Positions 45,376 to 54,757 of a stretch of 64,000 nt of DNA are shown piece after piece (within the stretch, counting starts at the first letter, position 1; the number at the start of each line of letters is the position of its first letter). The stretch is taken from positions 744,001-808,000 of the forward strand of contig CAVWAJ010000016.1 in the NCBI GenBank assembly GCA_963752965.1, in the 5' to 3' direction. The notes below the pieces were generated by a model. That model worked only from the letters and a program-made list of their open reading frames with translations, was not told the origin of the DNA and ran no database searches. The translations under genes were made by a program, and so were the position numbers. This stretch comes from QHXW01 sp963752965. Its GTDB lineage: Bacteria; Acidobacteriota; Terriglobia; Bryobacterales; Bryobacteraceae.

Positions 45376-45867
45376 CTAGATGGCGACTGCCGCCGCCATG
45401 GTTGCGGGTTTGGGCGCATCCGCCGCGCGGTGCTCGCAGATGGCCTTCATGGTGTTCACCACGTCCTCGTATGAGATGCCTGCGGTCGTGGCTTTCTCCG
45501 CATGGTGCACGACCTCGTCCAGGCATAGAATCCCCGCGAGCTTGCCATCTTCGCCTACGACAGGGACTCGCCTGACCTGGTGCTGGCGCATCGTCTTGAG
45601 CGCCCCGTGTACATCGTCGTTAGGCCCACAGGTAAACACAGGCTTCATGGCGACCTCACGGACAGCGAGGTCGCTGGCTCTGCAGTTCTTCGTGCCCAGG
45701 GCGATACACATGTCACGATCAGTGACGAGGCCAATAAGTTTGCGGCCTGTGTCCAAAACCGGCAGCGTGCCACAGTTGTTGCGCCACAGGATCTCCGTAG
45801 CTTCAGCCAGGTTGGTGTCCGGACCACAGAACTTCACGTCCGGGGTCATAATATCTTGAACTTTCAT
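45376..45867 (-). CDS. CBS-domain pair protein
   Basis: The 163-residue protein is almost entirely two CBS domains: MKVQDIMTPDVKFCGPDTNL with CGTLPVLDTGRKLIGLVTDR, then AMKPVFTCGPNDDVHGALKT and QVRRVPVVGEDGKLAGILCL. CBS pairs bind adenosine nucleotides and signal energy state. It is transcribed in the same direction as the thiamine-binding and BON proteins upstream, forming a stress-type cluster. An ATG with GGAGGTAC upstream supports the start. Confidence 0.9.
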   Translation of the reverse strand: MKVQDIMTPDVKFCGPDTNLAEATEILWRNNCGTLPVLDTGRKLIGLVTDRDMCIALGTKNCRASDLAVREVAMKPVFTCGPNDDVHGALKTMRQHQVRRVPVVGEDGKLAGILCLDEVVHHAEKATTAGISYEDVVNTMKAICEHRAADAPKPATMAAAVAI

Positions 45868-45900
45868 GGGCGTACCTCCAGAGTTGTTTTGAGAGAATTG

Positions 45901-46233
45901 TCAGTGAGAAGCCGATTGCACCACCATTGGCGGTTGAAGCTTACGGCCCACGGCCCGTTCCACCGACGCGATGTTCTCGTTCAGCTTGTTGGTGGCGCCG
46001 GCCTCGTCATCGATCCGCAGCATGGTCATGACGTGGCTGGAACTCGTGCGCGCCTGCTCATGACAGCGCTTTACCAGCGCCATGACTTCATCCCATTCGC
46101 CTTCGATGCAGGTGCCAAACGGCGTCAAGCAGTATCTTAGGCCGCTGTCGTCGATGATCTTCAGAATCTCCGCCAGATCATGGCTTAGATGGGGCCCCCG
46201 GCCCAACGGGTCAGTACTCAACTCAACCAACAT
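45901..46233 (-). CDS. MTH1187-family thiamine-binding protein
   Basis: A 110-residue ferredoxin-like protein with the family pattern MLVELSTDPLGRGPHLSHDL then YCLTPFGTCIEGEWDEVMAL, formerly DUF77. Relatives bind thiamine or its pyrimidine part. It lies 33 bp upstream of the CBS gene on the same strand, so the two are probably co-transcribed. Confidence 0.82.
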   Translation of the reverse strand: MLVELSTDPLGRGPHLSHDLAEILKIIDDSGLRYCLTPFGTCIEGEWDEVMALVKRCHEQARTSSSHVMTMLRIDDEAGATNKLNENIASVERAVGRKLQPPMVVQSASH

Positions 46234-46485
46234 AGTGCCTTCCTCCGCGCCCTTTCCGCCGCCGCGATTGCGATACTCAAGAGACTCCTAGCCCTCCGAA
46301 CGATCTCGGTCTTTCTCGATCCTTTGGATAACACAAGAAGCTTGCTGAATTCAGAGCGTGCCCCTTGGCCAAAAAAGACGGACTCGGCCTCGCCCCGTAA
46401 CCGGCTGCCGAGAGCGGATTTCGTTCCCTCGCTCGAATGTACCGGAAACCCTTCGCCAACTTCTCCTCAAGCCGGTATTCGCGAC

Positions 46486-47145
46486 TTAACTACTGACCGT
46501 GAGACGGTTTTCGATTTTCGTGACGCCCGGCGCCGCCCAAGCTGCATGTTCGGCTTCCTCCCGCTCCACCCAGGAACGGACGTTGCCACGAAGCGTCACC
46601 GTGCTATCAGACGTCTCGACCTTGATATGGCTGGCATCGATCTCCGCGTTACGCTTCAACGCTTCTTCGATCTTGATCTTAACTCCGCCGGCGCTAGCGC
46701 CAGGCTTCGGGTTGAGCGTGATCTTGTTCAGAATGCCTTTCACGCCGATTAACGGCAGGAGGCCACGCTCGGCCTGTTCTTTCTGGTATTGCCATTCGAC
46801 AGTGCCCCGAAGAGTGACCACACCATCGGTCACCTGCACCTTTACGGTCTTAGGCACCAACCTGTTCCACTCTATGTGGTTCAACGCCGCGCTCGCGATA
46901 TCCTCATCCGTTCGGATTGCCGAAGAGGGCGGGTCGACCTTGATTTCGCTCGCGACCGCCTTGACTTTGGCGACGCGCATTGCGGCGTGCTCTGCAGCAT
47001 ATTTGTCCCAGACGCTGTCAACATGACCGTCGAGTTCGACCACGCCGTTCTTCACGGACACGCCGATCCGCTCGGCGGCGTGAATGCTGGGATCCCAACG
47101 CAATTCCTCCTGAACATCATGCTGTAGATCTGCATCGTTCTTCAC
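46486..47145 (-). CDS. Protein with three BON domains
   Basis: This 219-residue protein has three successive BON repeats (about residues 1-75, 76-145 and 146-219). Each has the pattern 'V...V..G.V.L.G.V', for example RIGVSVKNGVVELDGHVDSV, TVKVQVTDGVVTLRGTVEWQ and HIKVETSDSTVTLRGNVRSW. There is no signal peptide, so a cytoplasmic location like OsmY-type relatives without export is likely. BON domains bind phospholipid or other hydrophobic ligands and mark osmotic-stress proteins. Confidence 0.88.
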   Translation of the reverse strand: MKNDADLQHDVQEELRWDPSIHAAERIGVSVKNGVVELDGHVDSVWDKYAAEHAAMRVAKVKAVASEIKVDPPSSAIRTDEDIASAALNHIEWNRLVPKTVKVQVTDGVVTLRGTVEWQYQKEQAERGLLPLIGVKGILNKITLNPKPGASAGGVKIKIEEALKRNAEIDASHIKVETSDSTVTLRGNVRSWVEREEAEHAAWAAPGVTKIENRLTVSS

Positions 47146-47214
47146 ACGAAACCTCCCCTGCGATCGAGGTCTGAAGCCATGGGTAGCTGTAGGTGTCCAC
47201 CCAGAGGATCACGT

Positions 47215-47526
47215 TCAATATCTGACCTCAACCAACTCGTACCGGCTCTTGTACCCCACTGTCACCAGATAACGGGAGTCGTGTGGGATGCATCGTTGAG
47301 ACGGGATATCCGCAAGGGGATATTCCAGGATTCTCTGTTCCCTATCCAGGCAGTTGGGACAGACCACGTTCCGTTCCCTAAGCCAGTAAGCGCAGCCTTG
47401 TGGCCTGTGGACCGCAGCCATCGCCTGAGCCACCCGCGCTTCGCTATTCATCCACCCGCTCAGTTCCTCCGTTCCGTCCTCGTGAACAATTTTGACCTGA
47501 TAGTCATTACCGTGGTTGTGCGCCAT
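47215..47526 (-). CDS. Hypothetical protein with a CPNC motif
   Basis: ATG 47526 is preceded by CGGGAGAAGCAC and preferred over an in-frame start six codons upstream. The 103-residue protein contains DYQVKIVHEDGTEELSGWMN and a Cys pair in ERNVVCPNCLDREQRILEYP. One zinc-ribbon half is possible. I recognise no family. Confidence 0.55.
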   Translation of the reverse strand: MAHNHGNDYQVKIVHEDGTEELSGWMNSEARVAQAMAAVHRPQGCAYWLRERNVVCPNCLDREQRILEYPLADIPSQRCIPHDSRYLVTVGYKSRYELVEVRY

Positions 47527-47818
47527 GTGCTTCTCCCGAGCCACTTCCCGCCTGAAGCCGCAGACTGTGCAGTGCTTTATCGTTCGGTGATGAAACCGGG
47601 ACCCTTAAAAGGAAGGAAAGAGGGTGAATTCCAAGAGGATCATGCGCCCAAAACAAAACAAGATCAAGTACTCTTAACCTATTAGCTACCCAATTCTTTG
47701 CTCCCCGCCGCCTCCGACTTCCCACACTCGCGCCACGCACCGGCGCCACGTAGCCGCCCCTCGGGTGCCTTTGGCGCCTCCGGCACAGGCGGCATCAGTT
47801 CGGGCGCATACTTGTGTT

Positions 47819-48049
47819 GTGAGAGAGGCTGATTTTCGCGATGTGGAGGCCTTGTTGATTCGCCTGAGTCACCTGGCTAGGCCGAATCGGGAGGCAGCCC
47901 AGATCCTAGAGCGCGTGAAACTGTATCTCGCCAATCAGTTCGATCGTGGGGACCACCCGTACGTACTGCCCGCTGAATTCGCGGCCGCAGGGAAAACTAC
48001 ATGCCGGTTCTTTCCACGCGAAGGCGACACGCACCCCAAGCATCAGTAA
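47819..48049 (+). CDS. Small hypothetical protein (76 aa)
   Basis: A GTG at 47819 begins a 76-residue helical frame VREADFRDVEALLIRLSHLA then NREAAQILERVKLYLANQFD, ending DTHPKHQ. The region upstream in the same frame is Ala/Pro-rich and unlikely to be coding. No clear ribosome site is present; the helical composition is the main support. Confidence 0.38.
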   Translation: MREADFRDVEALLIRLSHLARPNREAAQILERVKLYLANQFDRGDHPYVLPAEFAAAGKTTCRFFPREGDTHPKHQ

Positions 48050-48486
48050 ATTGCGTGCGGAGAGCTGGCGGGTGGAAGGCGTTTTAGATCGTGCAGAATT
48101 CGTGGCATGGGGTCGCCGGGCCTCCTTGATTGAGATCGAGCCCCGACCTCCTTTGACGTTCAAAGGAAAAAAGCACACCCGGCCGGGACCTTGCCTGCTA
48201 CCCCACATTCTCGTTGCCAAAACCGGATGGCTGCTGAAATGACCTAGTTACTGCGCCACCAGCAACCAACCTGTTCCGTGACGGCTTGGCGCTCGTCAGC
48301 GTCGAGTGTTCGACGGAGAAGTTCTGCGTGCCGACTCTCACGAAACGCCGGTGGCAGGTGGCGTACTGACCGAGATGTCACCTGGTAGAGTTGTTGTGGG
48401 GCGAGACAATATCACGGTCGGACTTCTACAGAGAAAACCGCCGGTTTCGCAGTTATGACCAGAAGTATAATCTGGTCGTCGTCTGG
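48050..48486. other. Intergenic stretch without a supported gene
   Basis: Frames here are short and lack ribosome sites. A short inverted pair ACTATAATCTGG-like sequence near 48440-48480 (AGAAGTATAATCTGGTCGTC) borders the downstream small gene, without an assignable role. Confidence 0.35.
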
Positions 48487-48840
48487 TTAGCTGCCTGTCT
48501 TCGCCTTCACCAGCGCCCATCTCTTCCGTTGTGCAGCCGCAATCTTCTTTCGGGCTGCGGGACTCATTGTGCGCTTCGCGCCGACCGGCTTCGAAGGTTT
48601 CGATTGCGCTTTGATCGCTGCCCACCTTTTCCATTGAGCCGCCGCTATTCTCCTCCGCGCAGCCGGGCTCAGTGGCCGCCTACCTGTTTGGCTCGGTGCT
48701 GCGGCTTGCATACCGTCTCCGGAACCGAGCTGTCGCCGGATGTCGGCTATCTTCTCTTCAACATTCCGCCTCATCTGCTGGAATCCGATCAAAGCTGCTT
48801 CGAGCAAGGATGTGTCGGCTGTTCTTCGTCCTCTTGGCAT
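48487..48840 (-). CDS. Helical protein with duplicated SPAARxxIAAAQxxRW motif
   Basis: The 117-residue product has an N-terminal coiled helix (EAALIGFQQMRRNVEEKIAD) and two copies of a basic motif: LSPAARRRIAAAQWKRWAAI and MSPAARKKIAAAQRKRWALV. The repeated motif resembles the C-terminal NUMOD-like/AT-hook-like DNA-contact segments seen in many small soil-bacterial proteins. ATG 48840 has TAGGAGAGCACTTAT upstream. It lies just beyond the 3' end of the group II intron on the same strand; a relic of a relative is fused to an HNH scrap at 39718. Confidence 0.65.
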   Translation of the reverse strand: MPRGRRTADTSLLEAALIGFQQMRRNVEEKIADIRRQLGSGDGMQAAAPSQTGRRPLSPAARRRIAAAQWKRWAAIKAQSKPSKPVGAKRTMSPAARKKIAAAQRKRWALVKAKTGS

Positions 48841-48923
48841 ATAAGTGCTCTCCTAGTTCGCTACTATTTGGCGTATTTGTCCGAGTCGCGGTAGGGATAT
48901 CGGTTACCCGATACCCCCCGCAC

Positions 48924-48957
48924 AGATCCCCACGGGCGGCATTACCGCATGAGGCTC
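48924..48957 (-). ncRNA. Group II intron domain V
   Basis: The 34-nt element begins GAGCCTCATGCGGTAATGCC and ends GCCCGTGGGGATCT. It has the catalytic AGC triad on the 5' strand, a GTAA tetraloop-like turn and a two-base bulge, exactly the canonical length of domain V. The maturase stop codon (TAA) abuts it. A second hairpin (GCGGGGGGTATCGGGTAACC and its complement) follows as domain VI. Confidence 0.82.
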
Positions 48958-50394
48958 TTATCTTGGATGAATGGCGTCAAAGCGAGTTCCGGGCCAAGGA
49001 TGTAGGACGCACGGGCCGGGGATCCAACGCTCCTCCAGTTTTCGCATTCGCGCCCAGTTCAGGTAGCCCCTCTGGCTGCGACGGCGCAGAACTTGGCGCC
49101 ACAGCCGAGTCACCCGACAGCGGAATACGCGGAGGCTCTTGCCGTTGCCCGGTACCGCGTAATAGTTGAAGTAGCATTGCACGACCGACTTGAGCCACTT
49201 TCCGGTTTTCGCCACCGGTTCGTGCATGCGTTGACGGAATTGCTGCTTAATTTCTGCCAGCTTTCCCCGCAGTCGCTTGCCGATCGTGTGACGCTTTACC
49301 GCGAAGTTCCCGTTCCGGTCCTTCCCGCTGATATGCGTGAATCCCAGAAAGTCGAACGCTTCCGGCTTTCCTTCTCCTCTCTGTTTCCGGTCTCGCTCGG
49401 CACGTCGTCCGAAATCGATCCGGCGCGTTTTGTCTGGATGTAGCTCCAGCCCGAACTTTCCCAACCGTTCCCGGAAATCACTCAGGAAGCGGTCGGCATC
49501 GGTCTGATGCTGGAACCCGAGTACGTTGTCGTCCGCATAGCGGACGGCAACGACATCGCCGTGCGCGCACTTCTTACGCCAGGCGTCCACCCACAGGTCG
49601 AATACGTAATGCAGATAGATATTGGCAAGCAACGGCGAAATCACCGAACCTTGTGGGGTACCTATCTCCGTATCTTTCCATTCGCCTTCCTCCATGACTC
49701 CGGCCTCCAACCATTTCTGGATCAACCGGAGCATCCGGGGGTCGGCAACGCGGTGCTGGAGAAACTTTAGCAGCCAACCTCGGTCGAGATTATCGAAAAA
49801 TCCTCGGATGTCTGCATCCAGCACAAAGTTCACCTTCTTCCGCGTGATGGCGACGTACAACGCATCCAGCGCTTGATGCTGGCTGCGTCCTGGTCGGAAG
49901 CCATAGGAGAAACCCCGAAAGTCCTCTTCATAAATCTGATTGAGGATTGTGACCACAGCATGCTGGACGATTTTATCTTCCAGTGCCGCGACCCCCAATG
50001 GCCGTTGTCGCCCATCAGGCTTCAGAATATATACTCTCCTGGATGGCTGCGCTCGATAAGCGCCGCGGTGAATCCGACTCTGGAGATCGATTATCCGACC
50101 TTCCAGTTCGGGCTCATACTCTTCCCACGTGACACCGTCCACTCCAGGAGCGGCTTTCCGCTTCAGGGCGTAAAAGCTTTCCCGGAGGAGCCCGACTGTC
50201 AGATGCTGGAACAAAGCGGTGAACTGCATCCCCTTCCTTTCCCTTGCTACTTTGCGCACACCCGCCAACCCCTGGGATACGCGAGCCTCGCTCTGTGTCG
50301 AGTGCGTGCTGGATTGATGAGTGTTCTCCTTGATCAGCGGCCTTCCCTCCTCACTCTCCGCCGGCGGTCTCCCGCTTTTGTTCGAATGATTCAT
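48958..50394 (-). CDS. ltrA: Group II intron reverse transcriptase/maturase
   Basis: The 478-residue protein has RT blocks including PGVDGVTWEEYEPELEGRII, SYGFRPGRSQHQALDALYVA, GTPQGSVISPLLANIYLHYV and the active-site VAVRYADDNVLGF. The maturase (GIIM) domain KSVVQCYFNYYAVPGNGKSL, with its C-terminal WRQVLRRRSQ segment, follows. It ends ARFDAIHPR-like (TRFDAIHPR) without an HNH endonuclease domain. It supports splicing and retrohoming of its intron. Confidence 0.93.
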   Translation of the reverse strand: MNHSNKSGRPPAESEEGRPLIKENTHQSSTHSTQSEARVSQGLAGVRKVARERKGMQFTALFQHLTVGLLRESFYALKRKAAPGVDGVTWEEYEPELEGRIIDLQSRIHRGAYRAQPSRRVYILKPDGRQRPLGVAALEDKIVQHAVVTILNQIYEEDFRGFSYGFRPGRSQHQALDALYVAITRKKVNFVLDADIRGFFDNLDRGWLLKFLQHRVADPRMLRLIQKWLEAGVMEEGEWKDTEIGTPQGSVISPLLANIYLHYVFDLWVDAWRKKCAHGDVVAVRYADDNVLGFQHQTDADRFLSDFRERLGKFGLELHPDKTRRIDFGRRAERDRKQRGEGKPEAFDFLGFTHISGKDRNGNFAVKRHTIGKRLRGKLAEIKQQFRQRMHEPVAKTGKWLKSVVQCYFNYYAVPGNGKSLRVFRCRVTRLWRQVLRRRSQRGYLNWARMRKLEERWIPGPCVLHPWPGTRFDAIHPR

Positions 50395-51004
50395 CGGTAC
50401 TGCTCCGCTGTCCGACTCCTCAGAGACGTGCGTATGGGCCGTGCGGCCTTAGCCTTCTCCCACCGGCCTGTCATGTGGTTCACTTCAGGCATCTCCGAGG
50501 TCTCCCGGTTCTCGTGCTTGGAGTTTCTAGACGTGCATGGGGTCTATGACTACGCAGGACCGATCCGGAACTCGCGTTTTCGCTCCGGACCATATTGCCT
50601 TCCGCTTTGACGACAGAGTCAGCGCCCTGATTAGAATTTTTCGAAGCTCGATACCCAGCCCATCTATCCCCCTGTCTATGCTTCGCCGAGCACCTCACGG
50701 TGCTTGGTGCAAAACTCGGGGCCAAGTGGTTCGCTACTCCTTTCTCGTAAGGTTCTTGCAACCTCTGCTCCAAGCCGGTTTATCCCGGCGCTCCGTCAAC
50801 TATTCTTTTGGGTCGGGAGTTCTAATTGTCGCCGAACACGTATTCGAGTAACGGAGCCGATTATAACTCAGTAGTCCCAACAAACTAACGCGTTTTTCGT
50901 TTTCCCGGTAATCACCCACCAATAGGATACGCCTACTCTAATTGAAACGGCCAAACTTGGCCCTTCAGTTCAAGTTCATTTGTTCTGGAACAGGGAGGTC
51001 ACAG

Positions 51005-51178
51005 GTGGAAGAGTGCCCGGAGTGCCAGAAACTGGCCACCGGCCTGGAGAAAGCGACACTGGAGTATCTTCGAGCGATCCTGCATCACGAGCCAGATGCC
51101 GAACCGACCAAGCTCGCCCAGCAGAGGCGGGACGCAGCCCAGGAGATTCTCGATCAACACAAGGCGACCCATGCGTAG
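51005..51178 (+). CDS. Small hypothetical protein with a CPEC motif (57 aa)
   Basis: GTG 51005 is preceded by CAGGGAGGTCACAG, a strong ribosome site, and is preferred over the open frame from 50942. The product begins MEECPECQKLATGLEKATLE and is helical (QQRRDAAQEILDQHKATHA). A Cys pair could bind metal. Similar short Cys-pair proteins are common in Acidobacteriota; function unknown. Confidence 0.55.
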   Translation: MEECPECQKLATGLEKATLEYLRAILHHEPDAEPTKLAQQRRDAAQEILDQHKATHA

Positions 51179-51181
51179 CAT

Positions 51182-51301
51182 CTATCCCACGGACGGGTCG
51201 TCACGCTCACATCGGGCGCATCTCCCGTTCTGGAAGTACACGTACCGGTCCTCGACCTGAATCATGTTGTGGCACAGGGTGCACCTCCAATCTTGCGCCT
51301 A
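51182..51301 (-). pseudogene. Zinc-ribbon scrap
   Basis: The minus strand encodes DWRCTLCHNMIQVEDRYVYF then QNGRCARCERDD and a stop at 51182. The two CXXC pairs form a plausible treble-clef zinc ribbon. An in-frame TAG lies just upstream of the first pair and there is no start codon before it, so the 5' end is missing or the only initiation would be at the internal ATG 51265. Confidence 0.4.
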
Positions 51302-51938
51302 AGCGATGGCATTGAACCACGCCCGTACTTCGTCGGAAATCGATCCGTCCGGCATCCTCGCAGAAACTCGTGGCCCGTGCTACGGCGTTCGCTCTAACAT
51401 GCCGTGAGCGATTCCGATCGGCAGACGCGGCACCCGCGGTCGTTTTCGGAATGCTACACGACTTTGCGAGTCTAGCATTCGTCTAGCCCACGGAAAGAGC
51501 GGTCCGCCATCAACCACGCCCGGCCGGTTCCACATGCGTGTTTGACGTGCTCCAAGCAAGAAATGGCAGCAACCCCGACGGCGCCGGTCGAAGGTCCTTG
51601 CCCTGAGAACCAGTTGGCTAGAGAATGGTTGAGTGCCATCGGCAGACGCGCGCGGCGTTCGATTGGAAGGCGAGCCAGCTTGCCAATACACCATCATCTC
51701 GGAAGCTAGCGATACCCACGGTAAAGCAACGACCTGGGCCAAAGGCGAGGATGAGTACTGGTATAGGTGCATACTGGCGGCACACAGCGCCAGGGTTTGG
51801 ACGCGCTTTCCTGCAGAATCCGAAGCCGCTACAAGCACAATCCTCCGCAAGGTTGCACCAGGCCGTCGCTATAAGCGCATGAAGTTCTCCCGTCGCGCAT
51901 ATTAACCGCGCTTGCCCCGCTTGACTCGGCTGTCCTGA
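51266..51938. other. Long stretch without a supported gene
   Basis: Overlapping frames on both strands (for example a minus frame across 51380-51850) are Arg/Ser/Pro-rich, have no ribosome site and match nothing I recognise. A degraded region is likely. Confidence 0.35.
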
Positions 51939-52024
51939 CGCTTGACACTCGCCCGGTATCGGGCGCATACCTCCATAGACATCTAGGACTCATTTGGCAA
52001 AGCTAACCCTGACGTGCTGCCGGA
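51939..52024 (+). repeat. Duplicated padR leader, copy A (start codon lost)
   Basis: From CTTGACAC through CATAGACATCTAGGACTCAT and GGCAAAGCTAACCCTGACGT, this DNA copies 54706-54790, the promoter, leader and first codons of the PadR gene. ATGAGC of the live gene is ATTTGGC here, so no start remains. It lies just beyond the 3' end of the permease gene. Confidence 0.75.
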
Positions 52025-52040
52025 CGCCAAGCACCATGAG

Positions 52041-54470
52041 CTACTCAACCCTCAACGTGACAGCCGGGTCAACTTTGGTCGCCCGGCAGGCTGGAATGTA
52101 GCTAGCGCCCAGCACCACCACGGTTAGCAGCGTTCCACTGACGGCCAGCGTCCCCACGTCGGCCGGCACTGCGCCATAGAGGAAGCCGGCTAGCAGCCTC
52201 GTCAATCCGAGCGACGCGGCCAGTCCAATACCGACGCCCGCTAAGCCAAGTTGCAATCCGTCCCACAGAACCATCCACATCACGTCACCCCTCTGCGCAC
52301 CCAACGCCATGCGGATGCCCATCTCATGCGTGCGCTGCGAAGTAGAATACGCCATCAGGCTATAGATGCCGACGGCTGAGAGAATTAACGCCACGAAACC
52401 AAAGCTACCCACGAGCGCGCTGGCAATGCTGATTCCTGCCGCTTGCTCGTCGATGAATTCGTCCATGGGTTTCACGCCGGAGACAGGCAATTTCGGATCG
52501 ATGGTTCCGAGCAAGGCGCGAACGCTAGGGGCTACCTCGTCAGGCTCTCCCGCAGTGCGAATGACCAGGCTCATTGAAGAATCGGGCGATTGCACGCTGG
52601 AGACGTAGATCTTGGCCGGCGGCTTGGGATCGAGCACAAACTGCCTCACATCACCCACAACCCCGATAATGGTGAGCCACGGATTCGCAGACTCACGCGG
52701 CCCCAGTTTGAGGCGCCGGCCAATTGGATCCCGTCCTCTCCGGAAGCGCTGCGCCAGGGACTTGCTGATCAAGGCGACTGGCGGCGCTTGTTCGCCATCT
52801 TGCTGCGTAAACTCACGCCCCCGGAGCAGAGGAATCCCCATGGTGTGGAAATAGCCTGCGGTAGCTGACTCCACGTCAGCAAAAAACTTAGCGCGACGCG
52901 AAGTGGCTTCTGGCACTTCGAGGCTGAAGGCCCGGTTACGCCAGTCGGCGCTTGCAGGCAACAGGCTCACTGCGGCCGCCGACCTCACACCGGGAAGCGC
53001 TTGTGCCTCATCAAGAATCCGCGTGTAGAGGGCGGCTCGCTGATGCGGGGTTGGGTACGCGGAAAGCGGGAGCGCGACGCGCAGGGTGAGGAGATGATTG
53101 GGATCAAAATCTTGCCTCTGGCTGTCGGCTAGGCTTGAGAAGCCGCTGACCATGGAGCCCGTGCCTGCCATCAGAATCAGCGCCAGGGCCAGTTGGCAAA
53201 CCACAAGAAGGCTGTGCAACCGGAGGGAACGCGAACCTGCCGACGTGCTCCTCGCCGCTTCTTTGAGGGTTTCGTTCAATTGGAGCTTGGACATTCGGGC
53301 CGCTGGCGCCAGGCCAGAAAAGATGGCCGTAAATAGTGCGGCCCCGAGCGCAAAAGCGAGTTCCGCGGCGCCCACGTGAAGGCGGAAGAATCCGGGGACG
53401 TAGCGGGCCTGCGCCGCGGGAACGTTGTCCTTTATGAGGCTGACACCCAAGAGCGCCACGACTACCGCGAGAGTGCCACCCAGCAGGGACAGCAACAAGC
53501 TCTCGGTAAGAACCTGCCGCATGAGCCGCCACCGGCTCGCACCCAACGCCGTGCGGAGTGCGATCTCCTTTTGGCGCCGGATGGCGCGAGCCAGTTGGAG
53601 GCTGGCCACATTTGCGCACGCCACCAAGAGCACGAATGCCGCGGCCCCCATGAGCACTAGCAGAAACGAGCGCGTCACTTCTTCGTCCTCTCCGGGTAGC
53701 CGCGCCAGCTTCACCCCCCAACCCTCGTTGGTCGCCGGAAACTGTTGCGCCCACCTGCGTCCCAGCACTCCCATTTCCGCCTGCGCCTCAGACAAAGAGG
53801 TGTTTGGCTTAATGCGCCCCATTACCGCCAGCGAGCGTTCCTGGCGTTCCTGTCTCTCCTTGTCCGTAAGAGCCAACGGCGACCATACGTTGTTTCCAAT
53901 AGGCCAGTCTAAATCGGGAGGCAACACGCCCACGACTGTGTAGCCGCGTCCGCCGAGTTCAATCGTTCTGCCAATGACCAGCGGGTCGCTGTTGAAAAGC
54001 CGCTGCCACAGACCATGACTTAAGACCACGACCTGATCGCGGCCCGGCTCGTACTCCTCCGGCAGGAAGGTTCGGCCCAATGCGGCCTTCACCTCGAGCA
54101 CGCGGAAGAACTCCTGAGAAACCTGGCAAGCATCCACGCGTTCCGATTCGCCGGCAGCCGTCAGGGCGGTGTCCCACGAGCGATAGAACGCCGTTCGCTC
54201 AAAGACATGGTTCTCTCTATCCCAGTCGAAGAAATTCGCGGGCGAGACGCCACTGCGATCCCCGCTGTCGGGGACGGTTTCCCAAACCAGCGCGACATGA
54301 TTGAGGTCCCTGAAGGCAAGAGGACGAAGCAACAGTCCGTAAACGAAGCTGAAGATGGCCGTATTGGCGCCAATGCCGAGGCCAAGCGCGAGCACTCCGA
54401 CGCCTGTGAAGGCCGGGTTCTTCCTGAGCATCCGTGCCGCGTGTCTCACATCCTGGATGAACCCACTCAA
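52041..54470 (-). CDS. Acidobacterial orphan permease (ADOP; MacB/FtsX-like, no ATPase)
   Basis: The 809-residue membrane protein is a tandem MacB-periplasmic-core/FtsX protein: an N-terminal helix (PAFTGVGVLALGLGIGANTA) followed by a periplasmic domain, FtsX block 1 (FLLVLMGAAAFVLLVACANV), a second core and FtsX block 2 (YSLMAYSTSQRTHEMGIRMA, then LTVVVLGASYIPACRATKVD). FtsX-type ABC permeases need an ATPase, but none is adjacent; this is the typical 'orphan' situation in Acidobacteriota. It probably acts in envelope export or sensing. It is divergent from a PadR gene that may control it. Confidence 0.88.
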   Translation of the reverse strand: MSGFIQDVRHAARMLRKNPAFTGVGVLALGLGIGANTAIFSFVYGLLLRPLAFRDLNHVALVWETVPDSGDRSGVSPANFFDWDRENHVFERTAFYRSWDTALTAAGESERVDACQVSQEFFRVLEVKAALGRTFLPEEYEPGRDQVVVLSHGLWQRLFNSDPLVIGRTIELGGRGYTVVGVLPPDLDWPIGNNVWSPLALTDKERQERQERSLAVMGRIKPNTSLSEAQAEMGVLGRRWAQQFPATNEGWGVKLARLPGEDEEVTRSFLLVLMGAAAFVLLVACANVASLQLARAIRRQKEIALRTALGASRWRLMRQVLTESLLLSLLGGTLAVVVALLGVSLIKDNVPAAQARYVPGFFRLHVGAAELAFALGAALFTAIFSGLAPAARMSKLQLNETLKEAARSTSAGSRSLRLHSLLVVCQLALALILMAGTGSMVSGFSSLADSQRQDFDPNHLLTLRVALPLSAYPTPHQRAALYTRILDEAQALPGVRSAAAVSLLPASADWRNRAFSLEVPEATSRRAKFFADVESATAGYFHTMGIPLLRGREFTQQDGEQAPPVALISKSLAQRFRRGRDPIGRRLKLGPRESANPWLTIIGVVGDVRQFVLDPKPPAKIYVSSVQSPDSSMSLVIRTAGEPDEVAPSVRALLGTIDPKLPVSGVKPMDEFIDEQAAGISIASALVGSFGFVALILSAVGIYSLMAYSTSQRTHEMGIRMALGAQRGDVMWMVLWDGLQLGLAGVGIGLAASLGLTRLLAGFLYGAVPADVGTLAVSGTLLTVVVLGASYIPACRATKVDPAVTLRVE

Positions 54471-54706
54471 AGTTCCTCCGGCTTGCCTGGATGTCTGCTT
54501 AGCAGAGAAGTCGCTGCCGTCTCCCCGCCACCACTGGCTGGATGGCTTTCACCAATCCCGTCTCATGTTGAATCCCGCCGAATAAAGTATGCGCCTTCTC
54601 TCCTTACGAGACAAGAGCCATTGGAACTTATCCGAATGTGCTTATTACACTCCTGCACGTCGACTCGACCACCTTTTCCACTTGAGCCCGCACATTTTCA
54701 ATCCGC

Positions 54707-54757
54707 GCTTGACACGGGATTCGACTCGGTACATACTTCCATAGACATCTAGGACTC
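54707..54757 (+). promoter_or_regulatory. Probable padR promoter
   Basis: CTTGACA (-35 type, 54708-54714) and, 17 bases on, CATACT (-10 type) lie upstream of CATAGACATCTAGGACTC and the ATG. The same arrangement is duplicated at 51939. No classical ribosome site is visible except the weak TAGGAC. Confidence 0.5.

Larger units (their letters stand above)
48885..50839 (-). mobile_element. Group II intron (about 1.95 kb) with maturase ORF
   Basis: On the minus strand the intron RNA would start near 50839 at GTGTTCGGCGACA, where bacterial introns usually begin GTGYG. It includes about 440 nt of structured domain I-IV sequence before the ORF, then a reverse transcriptase ORF, then domain V and a domain VI hairpin. 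The 3' end lies near 48885-48895 (after CCCTACCGCGAC). Boundaries are approximate because exon junctions were not compared with an intron-free copy. Confidence 0.8.

Noticed and set aside
51380..51968. Overlapping minus-strand ORFs of 116-156 codons
   Set aside because: Arg/Ser-rich, no start signals, and no motif; likely non-coding.
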